Shown here piece after piece: positions 1 through 7,342 of a stretch of DNA of 39,833 nt. The stretch comes from an uncultured bacterium (lineage in GTDB: Bacteria; Planctomycetota; J058). Position 1 is the stretch's first letter; the number at the start of each line of letters is the position of its first letter. The translations under genes and the position numbers were made by a program. The notes beneath the pieces were generated by a model. It was not told where the DNA came from and did no database searches. It saw nothing but the letters and a program-made list of their open reading frames with translations. The DNA lies in the NCBI GenBank assembly GCA_937911525.1, contig CALDQK010000409.1:1-39833 (forward strand), written 5' to 3'.

Positions 1-268
1 TCTCGCGAGCTTCGCCCAGGCACACCTCGAAGAGCGCCTTGAAGCGGGCCGCGTCGAAGGACTCCCAGGGCTCGACCAGGTCGAGCCCGCGCCAGCGCTC
101 GCGCTCCTCGAGCGGGGGCTTGGCGGTCCCCACGTCCATGCGCCGGTAGACCTTCATGCTGTCGCAGGAGAGCAGGATCGCGTCGCAGCGATCCGCCAGC
201 GCACGCGCGAGACGCGCCTTGCCAGAGCCGGTCGGACCGACGACCGCGACCACGCGGGGAACCTTCAC
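1..268 (-). CDS. miaA: tRNA dimethylallyltransferase MiaA, N-terminal part
   Basis: This is the first 89 codons of MiaA, which adds the dimethylallyl group to A37 of tRNAs reading UNN codons. The gene runs off the left edge. The frame shows the P-loop GPTGSGK at residues 11-17, then the substrate-binding stretch DSMKVYRRMDVGTAKP and the GLDLVEPWESFDAARF region, all diagnostic of the family. The start is the GTG at 268-266, chosen because GGAGG sits 9 bases upstream. It is divergent from the secreted protein at 351. The second half, with the rest of the catalytic domain, is outside the window. Confidence 0.93.
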   Translation of the reverse strand, partial: MKVPRVVAVVGPTGSGKARLARALADRCDAILLSCDSMKVYRRMDVGTAKPPLEERERWRGLDLVEPWESFDAARFKALFEVCLGEARE

Positions 269-350
269 GGAGAATTTCCTCCACCAGAGGAGAGTCCAAG
301 GAGGACGTGCACTTCGACCGGGGTTTTGAAGTTGACGAGGAGAGACGCGA

Positions 351-1484
351 ATGCTAGGTTACCCGGCTTCTAAGCCACTGCAAGTATTGGATTTACCGCA
401 GGTGAGCGCTTCCGCGCACCCAGCTACCCGACCTGGCCTGATCTCCCTGCTCTTCGCGTTGCTGGTGAGCTCGCTCGCTGGCGTGGCGCAGGCGGACGAC
501 CCCAAGCCCGCCGACGCCAAGCCCCAGGGTCCCGCGCTCCCGCCCGCGGTCGTGATCGTTCAGGAGTCCAACGGCTTCCCCGGCGGCGAGCGCGCGACGC
601 GCCTCGCGCCCCAGCGGGTCGCCGTGCAGGGCTCGCACCTGCGCGTGCTCGACCCGACCCACGGCTACGCGCTCTACGTGGACCTGGCCAAGAAGGAGGT
701 GTTCGAGGTCGACGTCTCCCGCAAGGAATACGTCCACCGCCCCTTCGCCTACTACGAGAAGTATCGCGACCAGCGCAACAAGACCCTCGACGACCAGAAG
801 AACGAGTTCGTGCAGGGCCTGAAGCGGCGCGAGGGCAAGGTCGGCGAGCTCCGCTCCTGGAAGAACGAGTACCGCAAGATCGGCGGCGACCCCGAGGCCC
901 CCGGCAAGCTCGTCGCGCGGCTGCAGCACTACGCCAACGAGAGCAAGAAGATCACGCTCCTCGTCGACCGCGAGCCCAAGGAGGTCACGGTCGAGCACTA
1001 CGTGATCCGCGAGAACCAGGCCGACCGGCCGATCTTCGACCTCTGGGTCACGCGCGACGTCGAGCTCCCCGTCGACCTGTTCCGCTTCTATCGCGAGCTG
1101 GGCACCTTCAGCAAGCCGGTCACCGACAAGCTGCTCGAGCTCAAGGGCACGATCGTCCACTGCGACGCGGTGCTCGACACGGGCACCTTCTTCCGGGTGT
1201 TCAAGACGCGGGTCAAGGAGATCCGCCACGAGCGCCCGACGCTGGCGCCAGTGTTCACGCCGAAGCCGCCCTTCACCAAGGTCGACCCGGACGCCAAGAA
1301 GGTCACCGTGGGCTCGCCCACCAAGGGCACGATCAAGTGCGCCCAGTGCGGCGAGACGATCGAGGGCAAGGTCACCGAGTTCCGCGAGCCCTGGGGAAAG
1401 CGACGCCGCTTCCCGCTCTGCGGAGCCGACTGCCGGCGCAAGCTGATTCGCAAGCTGGTCGCCGAGCGGAAGAAGGGGAACTAG
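351..1484 (+). CDS. Secreted protein with C-terminal zinc ribbon, unknown function
   Basis: The 377-residue product has a hydrophobic export segment at about residues 29-46 ending AGVAQA. A charged middle region of unknown family follows (about 60-300). The C-terminal module is CAQC...LCGADC, four cysteines in a CxxC / CxxxC arrangement, like a treble-clef or zinc-ribbon fold. The ATG at 351 has a GAGGAG ribosome site. However, the first 17 codons (351-401) use CTA, TTA, GTA and CAA, which the rest of the gene avoids, and a TTGACG-N17-TAGGTT promoter-like pair spans 332-360. The GTG at 402 would give a more ordinary signal peptide. It ends one base before the FHA gene at 1486, so the two are probably cotranscribed. 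No enzyme motif is visible. Confidence 0.8.
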   Translation: MLGYPASKPLQVLDLPQVSASAHPATRPGLISLLFALLVSSLAGVAQADDPKPADAKPQGPALPPAVVIVQESNGFPGGERATRLAPQRVAVQGSHLRVLDPTHGYALYVDLAKKEVFEVDVSRKEYVHRPFAYYEKYRDQRNKTLDDQKNEFVQGLKRREGKVGELRSWKNEYRKIGGDPEAPGKLVARLQHYANESKKITLLVDREPKEVTVEHYVIRENQADRPIFDLWVTRDVELPVDLFRFYRELGTFSKPVTDKLLELKGTIVHCDAVLDTGTFFRVFKTRVKEIRHERPTLAPVFTPKPPFTKVDPDAKKVTVGSPTKGTIKCAQCGETIEGKVTEFREPWGKRRRFPLCGADCRRKLIRKLVAERKKGN

Positions 1485-1485
1485 C

Positions 1486-3240
1486 GTGGCGAGCCTCGAG
1501 ATCCTCTCCGGCAAAGGCGCCGGCACCGTCGTGGACCTCGGGGCTTTCGCCGGCACGGACAAGATCCTGCTCGGCAACCGGCGCACCGCCCAGATCCAGG
1601 TCCGCGATCCCTGGGTCTCCTTCGTGCACGCCGAGATCCGGCCCGACGGGGACCGCTACCTGATCGCGGACAAGCGCTCCAAGGCCGGCACCTTCCTGAA
1701 CGGGAACAAGATCGGCACCACGGGCAACCTGCTCAACGACGGCGACAAGATCGGCCTGGGCCGGACCGAGATCCGCTTCGTCGGCGACGCCGCGGCCGCG
1801 CCCGCCGCCAAGGCTCCCGCCAAGAAGAAGAGCGGGGGGGGCCCGCTGACGCCCGCCGCCGCGCCTGCTGAGCCGGCCCCGATCGGCGGCATGACGCCCC
1901 ACGCGGGCGGCCCCTTCACGCCGGTCGCCGAGCCCGAGGCGGGCGACGCCAAGCAGCTGGCGCGCGACCTCAAGGCCTCGCAGAGCGAGGTCGAGGGCCT
2001 GCGCGAGGTGCTCGCCAGCCGCGAGCGCGAGCTGGCCGAGGTCCAGTCGCGCCTCGTCGAGTACGAGGGCAGCGACGTCCAGGCGCGCCTGGAGGAGTCG
2101 GCCACGGTCCGCGCCGCCGAGCAGCGCGTCGCCGCGGCCGAGGCCGCGGCGGAGGAGACCAAGGCCAAGGCGCGGATCCGCTTCGAGGAGCTGACGCGCC
2201 TGAACCAGTCGCTCGAGCAGCGCCTGGCCCAGGGCGGCGGCGGCGACACCGTCGCGCTCGAGCGCCAGCTGGCCGCCGCGCGCGAGCAGGCCCGCACCCT
2301 GCAGGAGCAGGGCCGGATCCGGCTGGAGGCGCTGGTCGCCGAGAAGGCCGCCCTCGAGGAGCGCCTCGCGAAGGCCGGCGGCGGGGCCGACCCCGAGGAG
2401 CTCGCCTCGCTGCGGGGTCAGCTCACGGTCGCCGAGCAGCGCGCCGAGGACGCCGAGACCAAGCTCGACGAGCTCGAGGACCAGGTCGGCGCGGTCCAGT
2501 CGAGCAAGCGCGAGATGGAGCTCGAGCTCGAGGACCTGCGCAAGCAGCTCTCAGCCGTGAGCGACCAGGCCGCCAGCGCCGCCAACCAGGGCGGACAGGA
2601 GGTCGAGGCGCTCGAGAAGGCGATCGCCGAGCTGAACGAGGAGCTGCAAGCCGTCCGCGAAGAGCGGCGCGAGGCGATCCAGGCGCTGCAGGAGAAGGAC
2701 GCCGCGCTGGCGGCCTCCCGCACCACGCAGCGGATCGACCCCAGCCAGATCAGCGGCCTGCGGCTCAAGCTGAGCGACCTCGAGGACAAGCTCCAGGCCG
2801 CCACCAAGGAGCTCGAGCAGGCGCGCAACGAGCGCGACGTGGCCCAGGCCAACTACGAGGCCTCCCAGGGCGAGGGCGGCGCGGACCTCGCGGCCAGGGT
2901 CAGCGAGCTCGAGACCCAGCTGAGCAAGAGCGAAGCGGCGCGCAAGGCCGCCGAGGCCGAGGCGTCAGCGGCCAAGCAGGCCGCGGCGGAGGCCAAGCAG
3001 GCCGCCGAGGCAGCCCAAGCCGCCGCAGCAGCCGCGCCCGCGGCGGCTCCCGCGCCTGGGCCCGCCCCGGCCGCGGGCGGCGGCGGCGGCGAGGAGCTCG
3101 AAGCCCTCAAGCAGCGCGTGCAGGACCTCGAGGAAGAGAACGCCTCGCTCCTGCGCGACCTCGAAGAGATCAACGAGGACATGCTCGCTCAGGAAGAGGA
3201 ATACCAGGAACGGATCGCCGAGCTGGAGAGCAAGGGCTGA
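1486..3240 (+). CDS. FHA domain / long coiled-coil protein
   Basis: The product has 584 residues and starts at the GTG at 1486, directly after the upstream stop. Residues about 5-100 form an FHA domain, a phosphothreonine-binding module, recognisable from VSFVHAEI and the GTFLNGNKI turn. A Pro/Ala-rich linker follows to about 155. From there to the end the protein is heptad-rich, Glu/Ala/Arg/Leu coiled coil, broken by an Ala/Pro patch near 510-530. There is no membrane segment or signal peptide, so it is cytoplasmic. The architecture suggests a scaffold recruited by a Ser/Thr kinase; the kinase genes in this window lie more than 20 kb away. Partner and pathway are unknown. The antisense frames here are low-complexity shadows. 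Confidence 0.9.
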   Translation: MASLEILSGKGAGTVVDLGAFAGTDKILLGNRRTAQIQVRDPWVSFVHAEIRPDGDRYLIADKRSKAGTFLNGNKIGTTGNLLNDGDKIGLGRTEIRFVGDAAAAPAAKAPAKKKSGGGPLTPAAAPAEPAPIGGMTPHAGGPFTPVAEPEAGDAKQLARDLKASQSEVEGLREVLASRERELAEVQSRLVEYEGSDVQARLEESATVRAAEQRVAAAEAAAEETKAKARIRFEELTRLNQSLEQRLAQGGGGDTVALERQLAAAREQARTLQEQGRIRLEALVAEKAALEERLAKAGGGADPEELASLRGQLTVAEQRAEDAETKLDELEDQVGAVQSSKREMELELEDLRKQLSAVSDQAASAANQGGQEVEALEKAIAELNEELQAVREERREAIQALQEKDAALAASRTTQRIDPSQISGLRLKLSDLEDKLQAATKELEQARNERDVAQANYEASQGEGGADLAARVSELETQLSKSEAARKAAEAEASAAKQAAAEAKQAAEAAQAAAAAAPAAAPAPGPAPAAGGGGGEELEALKQRVQDLEEENASLLRDLEEINEDMLAQEEEYQERIAELESKG

Positions 3241-3298
3241 TCCTGCGGAAGGAACACTGCGGGCGCGCCCGCTAGGGAAGGAACGGTAACGAGCTCTT

Positions 3299-4000
3299 AT
3301 GGCCTATCGCTATAGCGCCTGCGGAACCCTGGAGGTCCCGCAACGCCACGTCGCGGCGGTGTGTGACATCCTCCAGCGCAAGTCGATCAACTTCGAGACG
3401 GACGGCACCACGATCCGGATCGACCACAAGACGCGGGCGACCTCACCGGCCCCCGCGCGCCCCGGGGAGCCCTTCGAGGAGATCGCGCCCTACCTCGAGA
3501 CGCCCCAGTCGCTCGTGGTCAACAGCGAGCTGCTCGGCGAGCACGAGATCGGGTTCCTGAACGGCAAGGTCCGCAGCGACACCGCCGAGAAGGTGTGGAG
3601 CCGCGCCGGCGAGGCGCCCACGCCCGACCGCCTGATCGAGGCCCTGCGCGAGCGCGGGATCGCGGCCCAGATCACCTACGTGAAGGGCAGCCGCAAGAGC
3701 GGCCGCCGCTCGCGCGTGTTCGAGATCGCCCCCGGCTCAGGCGGCCCGGCCTGCAAGATCACGATCCGGCGCCGCTTCTGGGACAGCTACGACCTGTTGG
3801 CCGTGCCCGACGTCTACCAGCCCCTGTGCCGGAAGTACCACGTCAGCCCCGACCAACTGCGTCAGGACCTCCACTCCGCCGAGTTCGGCGTCGAGGTCCG
3901 CAACCCGGCCCTCGGCGGCCCCAGCGCGGACATGCTCTTCGACAACCTGCTCGAGATCATCGAGGAGCAGACCGAGGGCATTCGCACCGAGCTGGGATAG
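3299..4000 (+). CDS. Conserved-looking protein of unknown function
   Basis: This 233-residue soluble protein matches no family I recognise. It has no signal peptide or membrane segment. The N-terminal 60 residues look like a small alpha/beta unit (MAYRYSACGTLEVPQRHVAA). The middle is basic around KGSRKSGRRSR (about 125-135). The C-terminal half is mixed helical and ends in an acidic helix. It lies 58 bases after the FHA/coiled-coil gene, and the spacer contains a GC palindrome (GCGGGCGCGCCCGC). Only a weak AACGAG precedes the ATG. It may share the operon beginning at 351. The strong hairpin at 4022-4046 lies just after its stop. Confidence 0.75.
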   Translation: MAYRYSACGTLEVPQRHVAAVCDILQRKSINFETDGTTIRIDHKTRATSPAPARPGEPFEEIAPYLETPQSLVVNSELLGEHEIGFLNGKVRSDTAEKVWSRAGEAPTPDRLIEALRERGIAAQITYVKGSRKSGRRSRVFEIAPGSGGPACKITIRRRFWDSYDLLAVPDVYQPLCRKYHVSPDQLRQDLHSAEFGVEVRNPALGGPSADMLFDNLLEIIEEQTEGIRTELG

Positions 4001-4021
4001 ACCGCAGAGGTTGCAGTCGAG

Positions 4022-4046
4022 GGAGCTGTCGCTTGGCGACAGCTCC
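4022..4046. terminator. 11-bp hairpin after the 3299 gene
   Basis: GGAGCTGTCGC (4022-4032) pairs perfectly with GCGACAGCTCC (4036-4046) across a 3-base loop. It lies 22 bases after the stop of the 3299 gene. No long T run follows, only TTCG, so termination is inferred from position. The same stem sequence recurs at 10165-10191. Confidence 0.6.
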
Positions 4047-4124
4047 TTCGCGTTCCGGAGCTCGAACGGAGAAAACTCGAAAGCCGGAAGTCGGCAGGGT
4101 GTGCCTGGGCGGCGTGCGCGGGGC

Positions 4125-4142
4125 GAGCTGTCGCTGGGTTCG
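4125..4142 (+). repeat. 18-base dispersed intergenic repeat, copy 1
   Basis: The sequence GAGCTGTCGCTGGGTTCG is identical at 10006-10023. The first ten bases also form part of the left arm of the hairpins at 4022 and 10165, so GAGCTGTCGC occurs four times, always in these two spacers. Confidence 0.7.
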
Positions 4143-4166
4143 AGACCGCCTCGTCGTGGCCAGAAA

Positions 4167-4267
4167 GAACCACAGAGAACACGGAGGACACAGAGATTCA
4201 CAGAGAGGCGCCAGCTTGCGCTCCGGAACGCCAGGCCCGCTCTCCGTGACTGTGTTCTCTGTGGTTC
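4167..4267. repeat. Imperfect inverted repeat with CACAGAGAACAC units
   Basis: The outer 16 bases GAACCACAGAGAACAC (4167-4182) are perfectly inverted at 4252-4267. Inside, the ATTCACAGAGAG stretch (4196-4207) matches the complement of 4240-4251 with two mismatches. The left arm carries an additional 13-base GGAGGACACAGAG unit absent from the right. The arms are separated by a GC-rich core. It resembles a REP- or MITE-like folded element; no transposase gene is nearby. Confidence 0.65.
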
Positions 4268-4321
4268 CATCTTCGAACCGGCAGAGCGCGGCGGCGGCTC
4301 AGCGAAGCTTGCTCCTTTCGT

Positions 4322-4340
4322 TTGGCCCCCCGTGGGCCAA
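4322..4340. other. 7-bp hairpin in the 4001-4420 spacer
   Basis: TTGGCCC (4322-4328) pairs with GGGCCAA (4334-4340) over a 5-base loop, about 80 bases before the SGNH hydrolase start. It has no T tail, so it may be part of the repeat cluster and not a terminator. Confidence 0.4.
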
Positions 4341-4420
4341 TCCCCGTCATTCGCCAACGAGCGGATAGGATCCCGCTGAACACCACCCAGGGCGGCGGGT
4401 ATCCGCCCTCGTGAGCGAGC

Positions 4421-5650
4421 ATGTCGGACGCGCTCAACCAGGATCCAGCGCCCCCGAGCGCCCCCGACCCGGCCAGCGAACAGGCGGCCGCGGCCGGGAC
4501 CAGGCGCATGCGGCGCAAGCGCTGGCGGCGGCGCTTCTTCGCGTTGGGCTTCGGCTGCCTGCTGCCCCTCTTCCTGGTCGAGTGCACGGTCCAGGTGATG
4601 TGGTCCAAGCTCGTCCAGCCGAGCGAGACCCCGCTCCTGCGCGGGACGCAGACCTCCCTGGGCCGCGCCCTGATCGAGGAGAGCCTGCGCGGACCCGGCG
4701 ACTACATTCGCAGCTGGGGCGACGCGCACCCGATCTACGTCGCCGACGACCTGCGCAGCCTGCGGCTGAAGCCCAACCTCGACACGACCAAGGAGCTGAA
4801 GGCCGTCCCCGGCGGCCTGGTGTTCAAGGTCACCAGCGACGCGCGCGGCCTGCGCGGACCCGTCGCGCCGGACCCTCCGCCCGAGGGGCTGCGGATCCTC
4901 TGCGTGGGCGACTCCATGACCTTCGGCGAGGGCGTCGACGACGCGGACACCTATCCGCACCAGCTGGAGCTGATCCTCGCCGAGCAGCTGCAGCGCCCCG
5001 TGCGGGTCTACAACGCCGGCGTGATCTCGCTCGGGCAGCAGGAGCAGAAGGACGTGGTGCGCGAGTTCGTGCCCAAGCTCGAGCCCGACCTGGTCCTGCT
5101 CCAGTTCACCGTCGCCAACGACGTGACCGACAACTGGCGCTGGAAGGACCAGCCCGGGCCGCTGCGGCGGCGCCTCGACGCCTGCGAGACGCTCGAGCAC
5201 CACATTCTGTTGATCAACCCGCTCGCCCGCTGGAGCCGGGCCTACCGGCTCGGGATCTGGCGCTGGGGACGCCACGCGATCAAGTATCGCTACATGGTCG
5301 AAGACGAGAACCTCGCCCGCAGCGCCAAGCTGCTGGTCGAGCTGCGCGACCGGATCCGCGAGCTCGCTGGCCGCGAGCTCCCGGTCGGAGTGCTGATCGC
5401 GCCCTCGGTCGTGCAGGTCGAGCGCGGCCTGGCCGAGGCGCTCTTGCGCACCGAGCGGATCAACGAAGGGATCCGCTCGCGCCTGGAGCAGGCTGGCGTG
5501 CCGGTGCTCGACCTCCTGCCGCCCCTGCGCGAGCGAGCCGACGCGGGCGCCTCGCTCTACATTCCCGTCGATCGCCACTGGAACGTCGAAGGCTCCCGGG
5601 CGGTCGCCGAAGAGCTCGCGCCCTTCTGCCAGGAGCTGTTGGGGAAGTGA
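4421..5650 (+). CDS. Membrane-anchored SGNH/GDSL hydrolase, AlgX/AlgJ-like
   Basis: The 409-residue product has a basic N-terminus (RRMRRKRWRRR), one membrane anchor at about residues 40-58, and an extracytoplasmic SGNH domain. Block I is GDSMTFGEG with nucleophile Ser165; a VANDVTDN stretch could supply the block III Asn; the C-terminal DRHWNVEG gives Asp384 and His386, in the DxHWxxxG form typical of AlgX/AlgJ-type acetyltransferase-hydrolases. It probably adds or removes acyl groups on an envelope polysaccharide. It sits five bases before a lipid-linked glycosyltransferase gene, which supports a glycan role. The exact substrate cannot be read from sequence. Confidence 0.85.
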   Translation: MSDALNQDPAPPSAPDPASEQAAAAGTRRMRRKRWRRRFFALGFGCLLPLFLVECTVQVMWSKLVQPSETPLLRGTQTSLGRALIEESLRGPGDYIRSWGDAHPIYVADDLRSLRLKPNLDTTKELKAVPGGLVFKVTSDARGLRGPVAPDPPPEGLRILCVGDSMTFGEGVDDADTYPHQLELILAEQLQRPVRVYNAGVISLGQQEQKDVVREFVPKLEPDLVLLQFTVANDVTDNWRWKDQPGPLRRRLDACETLEHHILLINPLARWSRAYRLGIWRWGRHAIKYRYMVEDENLARSAKLLVELRDRIRELAGRELPVGVLIAPSVVQVERGLAEALLRTERINEGIRSRLEQAGVPVLDLLPPLRERADAGASLYIPVDRHWNVEGSRAVAEELAPFCQELLGK

Positions 5651-5654
5651 TCGC

Positions 5655-6716
5655 GTGAAGCTGATCATTCAGATCCCCTGCTGGAACGAAGAGGAAGCGC
5701 TCCCGACCACCCTGGCCGCGCTCCCGCGCGAGGTCGAGGGCTTCGAGCGGGTCGAGGTCCTCGTGATCGACGACGGCAGCACCGACCGCACGGTCGAGGT
5801 CGCCCGCGAGCACGGGGTTCAACACGTGGTCCGCCTGGTGACCCACCAGGGCCTCGCGCGCGGCTTCGAGCGGGGGATCCTGGAGTGCATTCGCCGCGGC
5901 GCCGACGTGATCGTCAACACCGACGCGGACAACCAATACTGCGCTGAGGACATCCCCAAGCTGGTGGCCCCGATCCTCCGCGGCGAGGCCGAGCTGGTCG
6001 TCGGCGACCGCGACGTCCCCAACCTGGCGCACTTCTCCTGGCTCAAGAAGAAGCTGCACGGGGTCGGCAGCTACGTGGTCCGGGTCGCGAGCAACACCGA
6101 GGTCCCCGACGCCCCGAGCGGATTCCGCGCGATCTCGCGCCGGGCCGCGCTGCACCTCTCGGTGCACTCGGAATACACCTACACCCACGAGACCCTGATC
6201 CAGGCCGGCCGCAAGGACCTGCCCGTGGTCTCGGTCCCGATCCGGGTCAACCCGGTCACGCGCCCCTCGCGGCTGTTCAAGAGCATCTACCGCTACGTGA
6301 CCCGCTCGGCGAACACGATCGTGCGGATCTACCTGCTCTACAACGCGTTCCGCGTGCTGAGCCGGCTGGGGCTGCTGCTCCTGGCCGCGAGCCTGGTCCT
6401 GCTCGGCTTTCACTTCGGCCTCCCGGCCGACCTCCTGCCCGAGGGCAACACCCTGGCCTGGGCAGGCGGGCTGACCTTCTTCGCCGCGAGCCAGCTCCTG
6501 CTGGTCGCCATGGTGGCCGACCTCCTGGCCGTGAACCGCCGCCTGCAGGAGGAGAACCTGGCCCACCTGCGCGCGCTGCGCTTCGGCGAGGGCGCGCTCG
6601 GGCGCGCCGCGGCGAGCGAGCCCCCCGCCGAGGAGCCCTCTCCCGCGGCCCCAGACGCCGCGCCCGAGCCCGCCCGCGACGAGCCCGCCCCAGCCGCCGT
6701 CGACTCAGGCGAGTAA
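5655..6716 (+). CDS. Family 2 glycosyltransferase, polyprenol-phosphate (DPM1/DPG) type
   Basis: The product has 353 residues with a GTG start and GGGGAAG just upstream. It opens with the GT-A fold: IPCWNEEEALP at the N-terminus, VIDDGSTDRT at about 36-45, and the metal-binding NTDADNQY. The DAPSGFRAISR segment is characteristic of dolichol/polyprenol-phosphate sugar transferases. Two membrane helices follow at about 237-255 and 268-292, then a Glu/Ala/Pro-rich cytoplasmic tail. It most likely charges a lipid phosphate carrier with a hexose for envelope glycan assembly. It is spaced 4 bases from the SGNH gene and forms a two- or three-gene operon with it. Confidence 0.9.
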   Translation: MKLIIQIPCWNEEEALPTTLAALPREVEGFERVEVLVIDDGSTDRTVEVAREHGVQHVVRLVTHQGLARGFERGILECIRRGADVIVNTDADNQYCAEDIPKLVAPILRGEAELVVGDRDVPNLAHFSWLKKKLHGVGSYVVRVASNTEVPDAPSGFRAISRRAALHLSVHSEYTYTHETLIQAGRKDLPVVSVPIRVNPVTRPSRLFKSIYRYVTRSANTIVRIYLLYNAFRVLSRLGLLLLAASLVLLGFHFGLPADLLPEGNTLAWAGGLTFFAASQLLLVAMVADLLAVNRRLQEENLAHLRALRFGEGALGRAAASEPPAEEPSPAAPDAAPEPARDEPAPAAVDSGE

Positions 6717-6785
6717 GGCCTTACCCGGCGACCACGGGCCCCGCACGACTTGGGCCCGGGCACGACGCCTGCTGGATCTGCGTCC

Positions 6786-7265
6786 ATGAGAGACGAAGAA
6801 CGCCCACCGCCCCACCGTCGAGCTCGCTGGATCCTCGGCGGGGTGATCCTGGCCTCCTTGCTCGGCGCCCTGCAGGTGTTCGTGCTCGGCCCCAACCTGC
6901 GCGAGGCTCGGATCCACGGACTCGAGAGCGGGGCGATCCGCTCGCTGCGCCGCTTGAGCCTGGTCCAGAGCCTCTATCGCGAGCGCCACCCGGAGGTCCG
7001 CTACGGGAGCGTGAGCGAGCTGATCCAAGCCGGCCTGCTCACTCCAGCCGAGGCCCAGCCAGAGGGCTACCAGCTCGAGCTGCGTCGCGGGCCCGACCCC
7101 CACTTCTGCTGGGCCGCGATCGCGACGCCTCACACCGGCAGCCTCGCGCGGCGCCACTTCGCGACCGACGTGAGCGGGGTGATCCACTACCGCGAGCAGC
7201 CCTACGTGTTTCGACCCGAGGGCTCGCTCGACCTCCCCCTCCGGCCACTGACCCCGGACGGCTGA
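6786..7265 (+). CDS. Small membrane protein with pseudopilin-like periplasmic domain
   Basis: The chosen ATG at 6786 gives 159 residues. A TTG 36 bases upstream is open too but adds an unlikely leader. There is one membrane helix at about 15-35 (WILGGVILASLLGALQVFVL). A soluble domain follows with an N-terminal helix and a YGSVSELIQAGLLTP...GYQLEL...F.TDVSGVIHY layout, which matches the C-terminal domain of planctomycete type II pseudopilins. No prepilin peptidase site (G/FTxxE) is seen, so it is probably not processed like a pilin. It follows the glycosyltransferase by 69 bases; a terminator at 7250-7288 overlaps its last codons. Confidence 0.72.
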   Translation: MRDEERPPPHRRARWILGGVILASLLGALQVFVLGPNLREARIHGLESGAIRSLRRLSLVQSLYRERHPEVRYGSVSELIQAGLLTPAEAQPEGYQLELRRGPDPHFCWAAIATPHTGSLARRHFATDVSGVIHYREQPYVFRPEGSLDLPLRPLTPDG

Positions 7266-7288
7266 ACCCGGCCCGGAGGGGTCTTTTT
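7250..7288 (+). terminator. Intrinsic terminator ending the 4421-7265 operon
   Basis: GACCCC (7250-7255) pairs with GGGGTC (7278-7283), followed at once by TTTTT. The stem starts inside the last codons of the 6786 gene. The loop is GC-rich and may fold further. Confidence 0.65.
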
Positions 7289-7342
7289 CCTTGCTTCGCG
7301 GGCGCCCCGAGGGCCAGAATCGCCCCCCCTCGGAGGAACCCC

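Larger units (their letters stand above)
4001..4420. other. 420-base gene-free spacer with hairpins and inverted repeats
   Basis: No convincing gene lies here; the short open frames are poor in codon usage and full of repeats. In order it holds a perfect 11-bp hairpin (4022-4046), an 18-base repeat shared with 10006-10023 (4125-4142), a long imperfect inverted repeat rich in CACAGAGAACAC units (4167-4267), and a 7-bp hairpin TTGGCCC...GGGCCAA (4322-4340). A possible -10 box TAGGAT near 4365 could serve the SGNH gene at 4421. The spacer is less GC-rich than its flanks. Its modules recur, in a different order, at 10003-10195. Confidence 0.8.

Noticed and set aside
4131-4150. tRNA T-arm-like GGGTTCGAGACC
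   Set aside because: The flanking bases do not pair as a 5-bp T stem and no acceptor, D or anticodon arm fits around it.
3737-5668. 643-codon minus-strand open frame across the 4001-4420 spacer
   Set aside because: It is antisense to the 3299 and SGNH genes and reads through the inverted repeats; no domain found.
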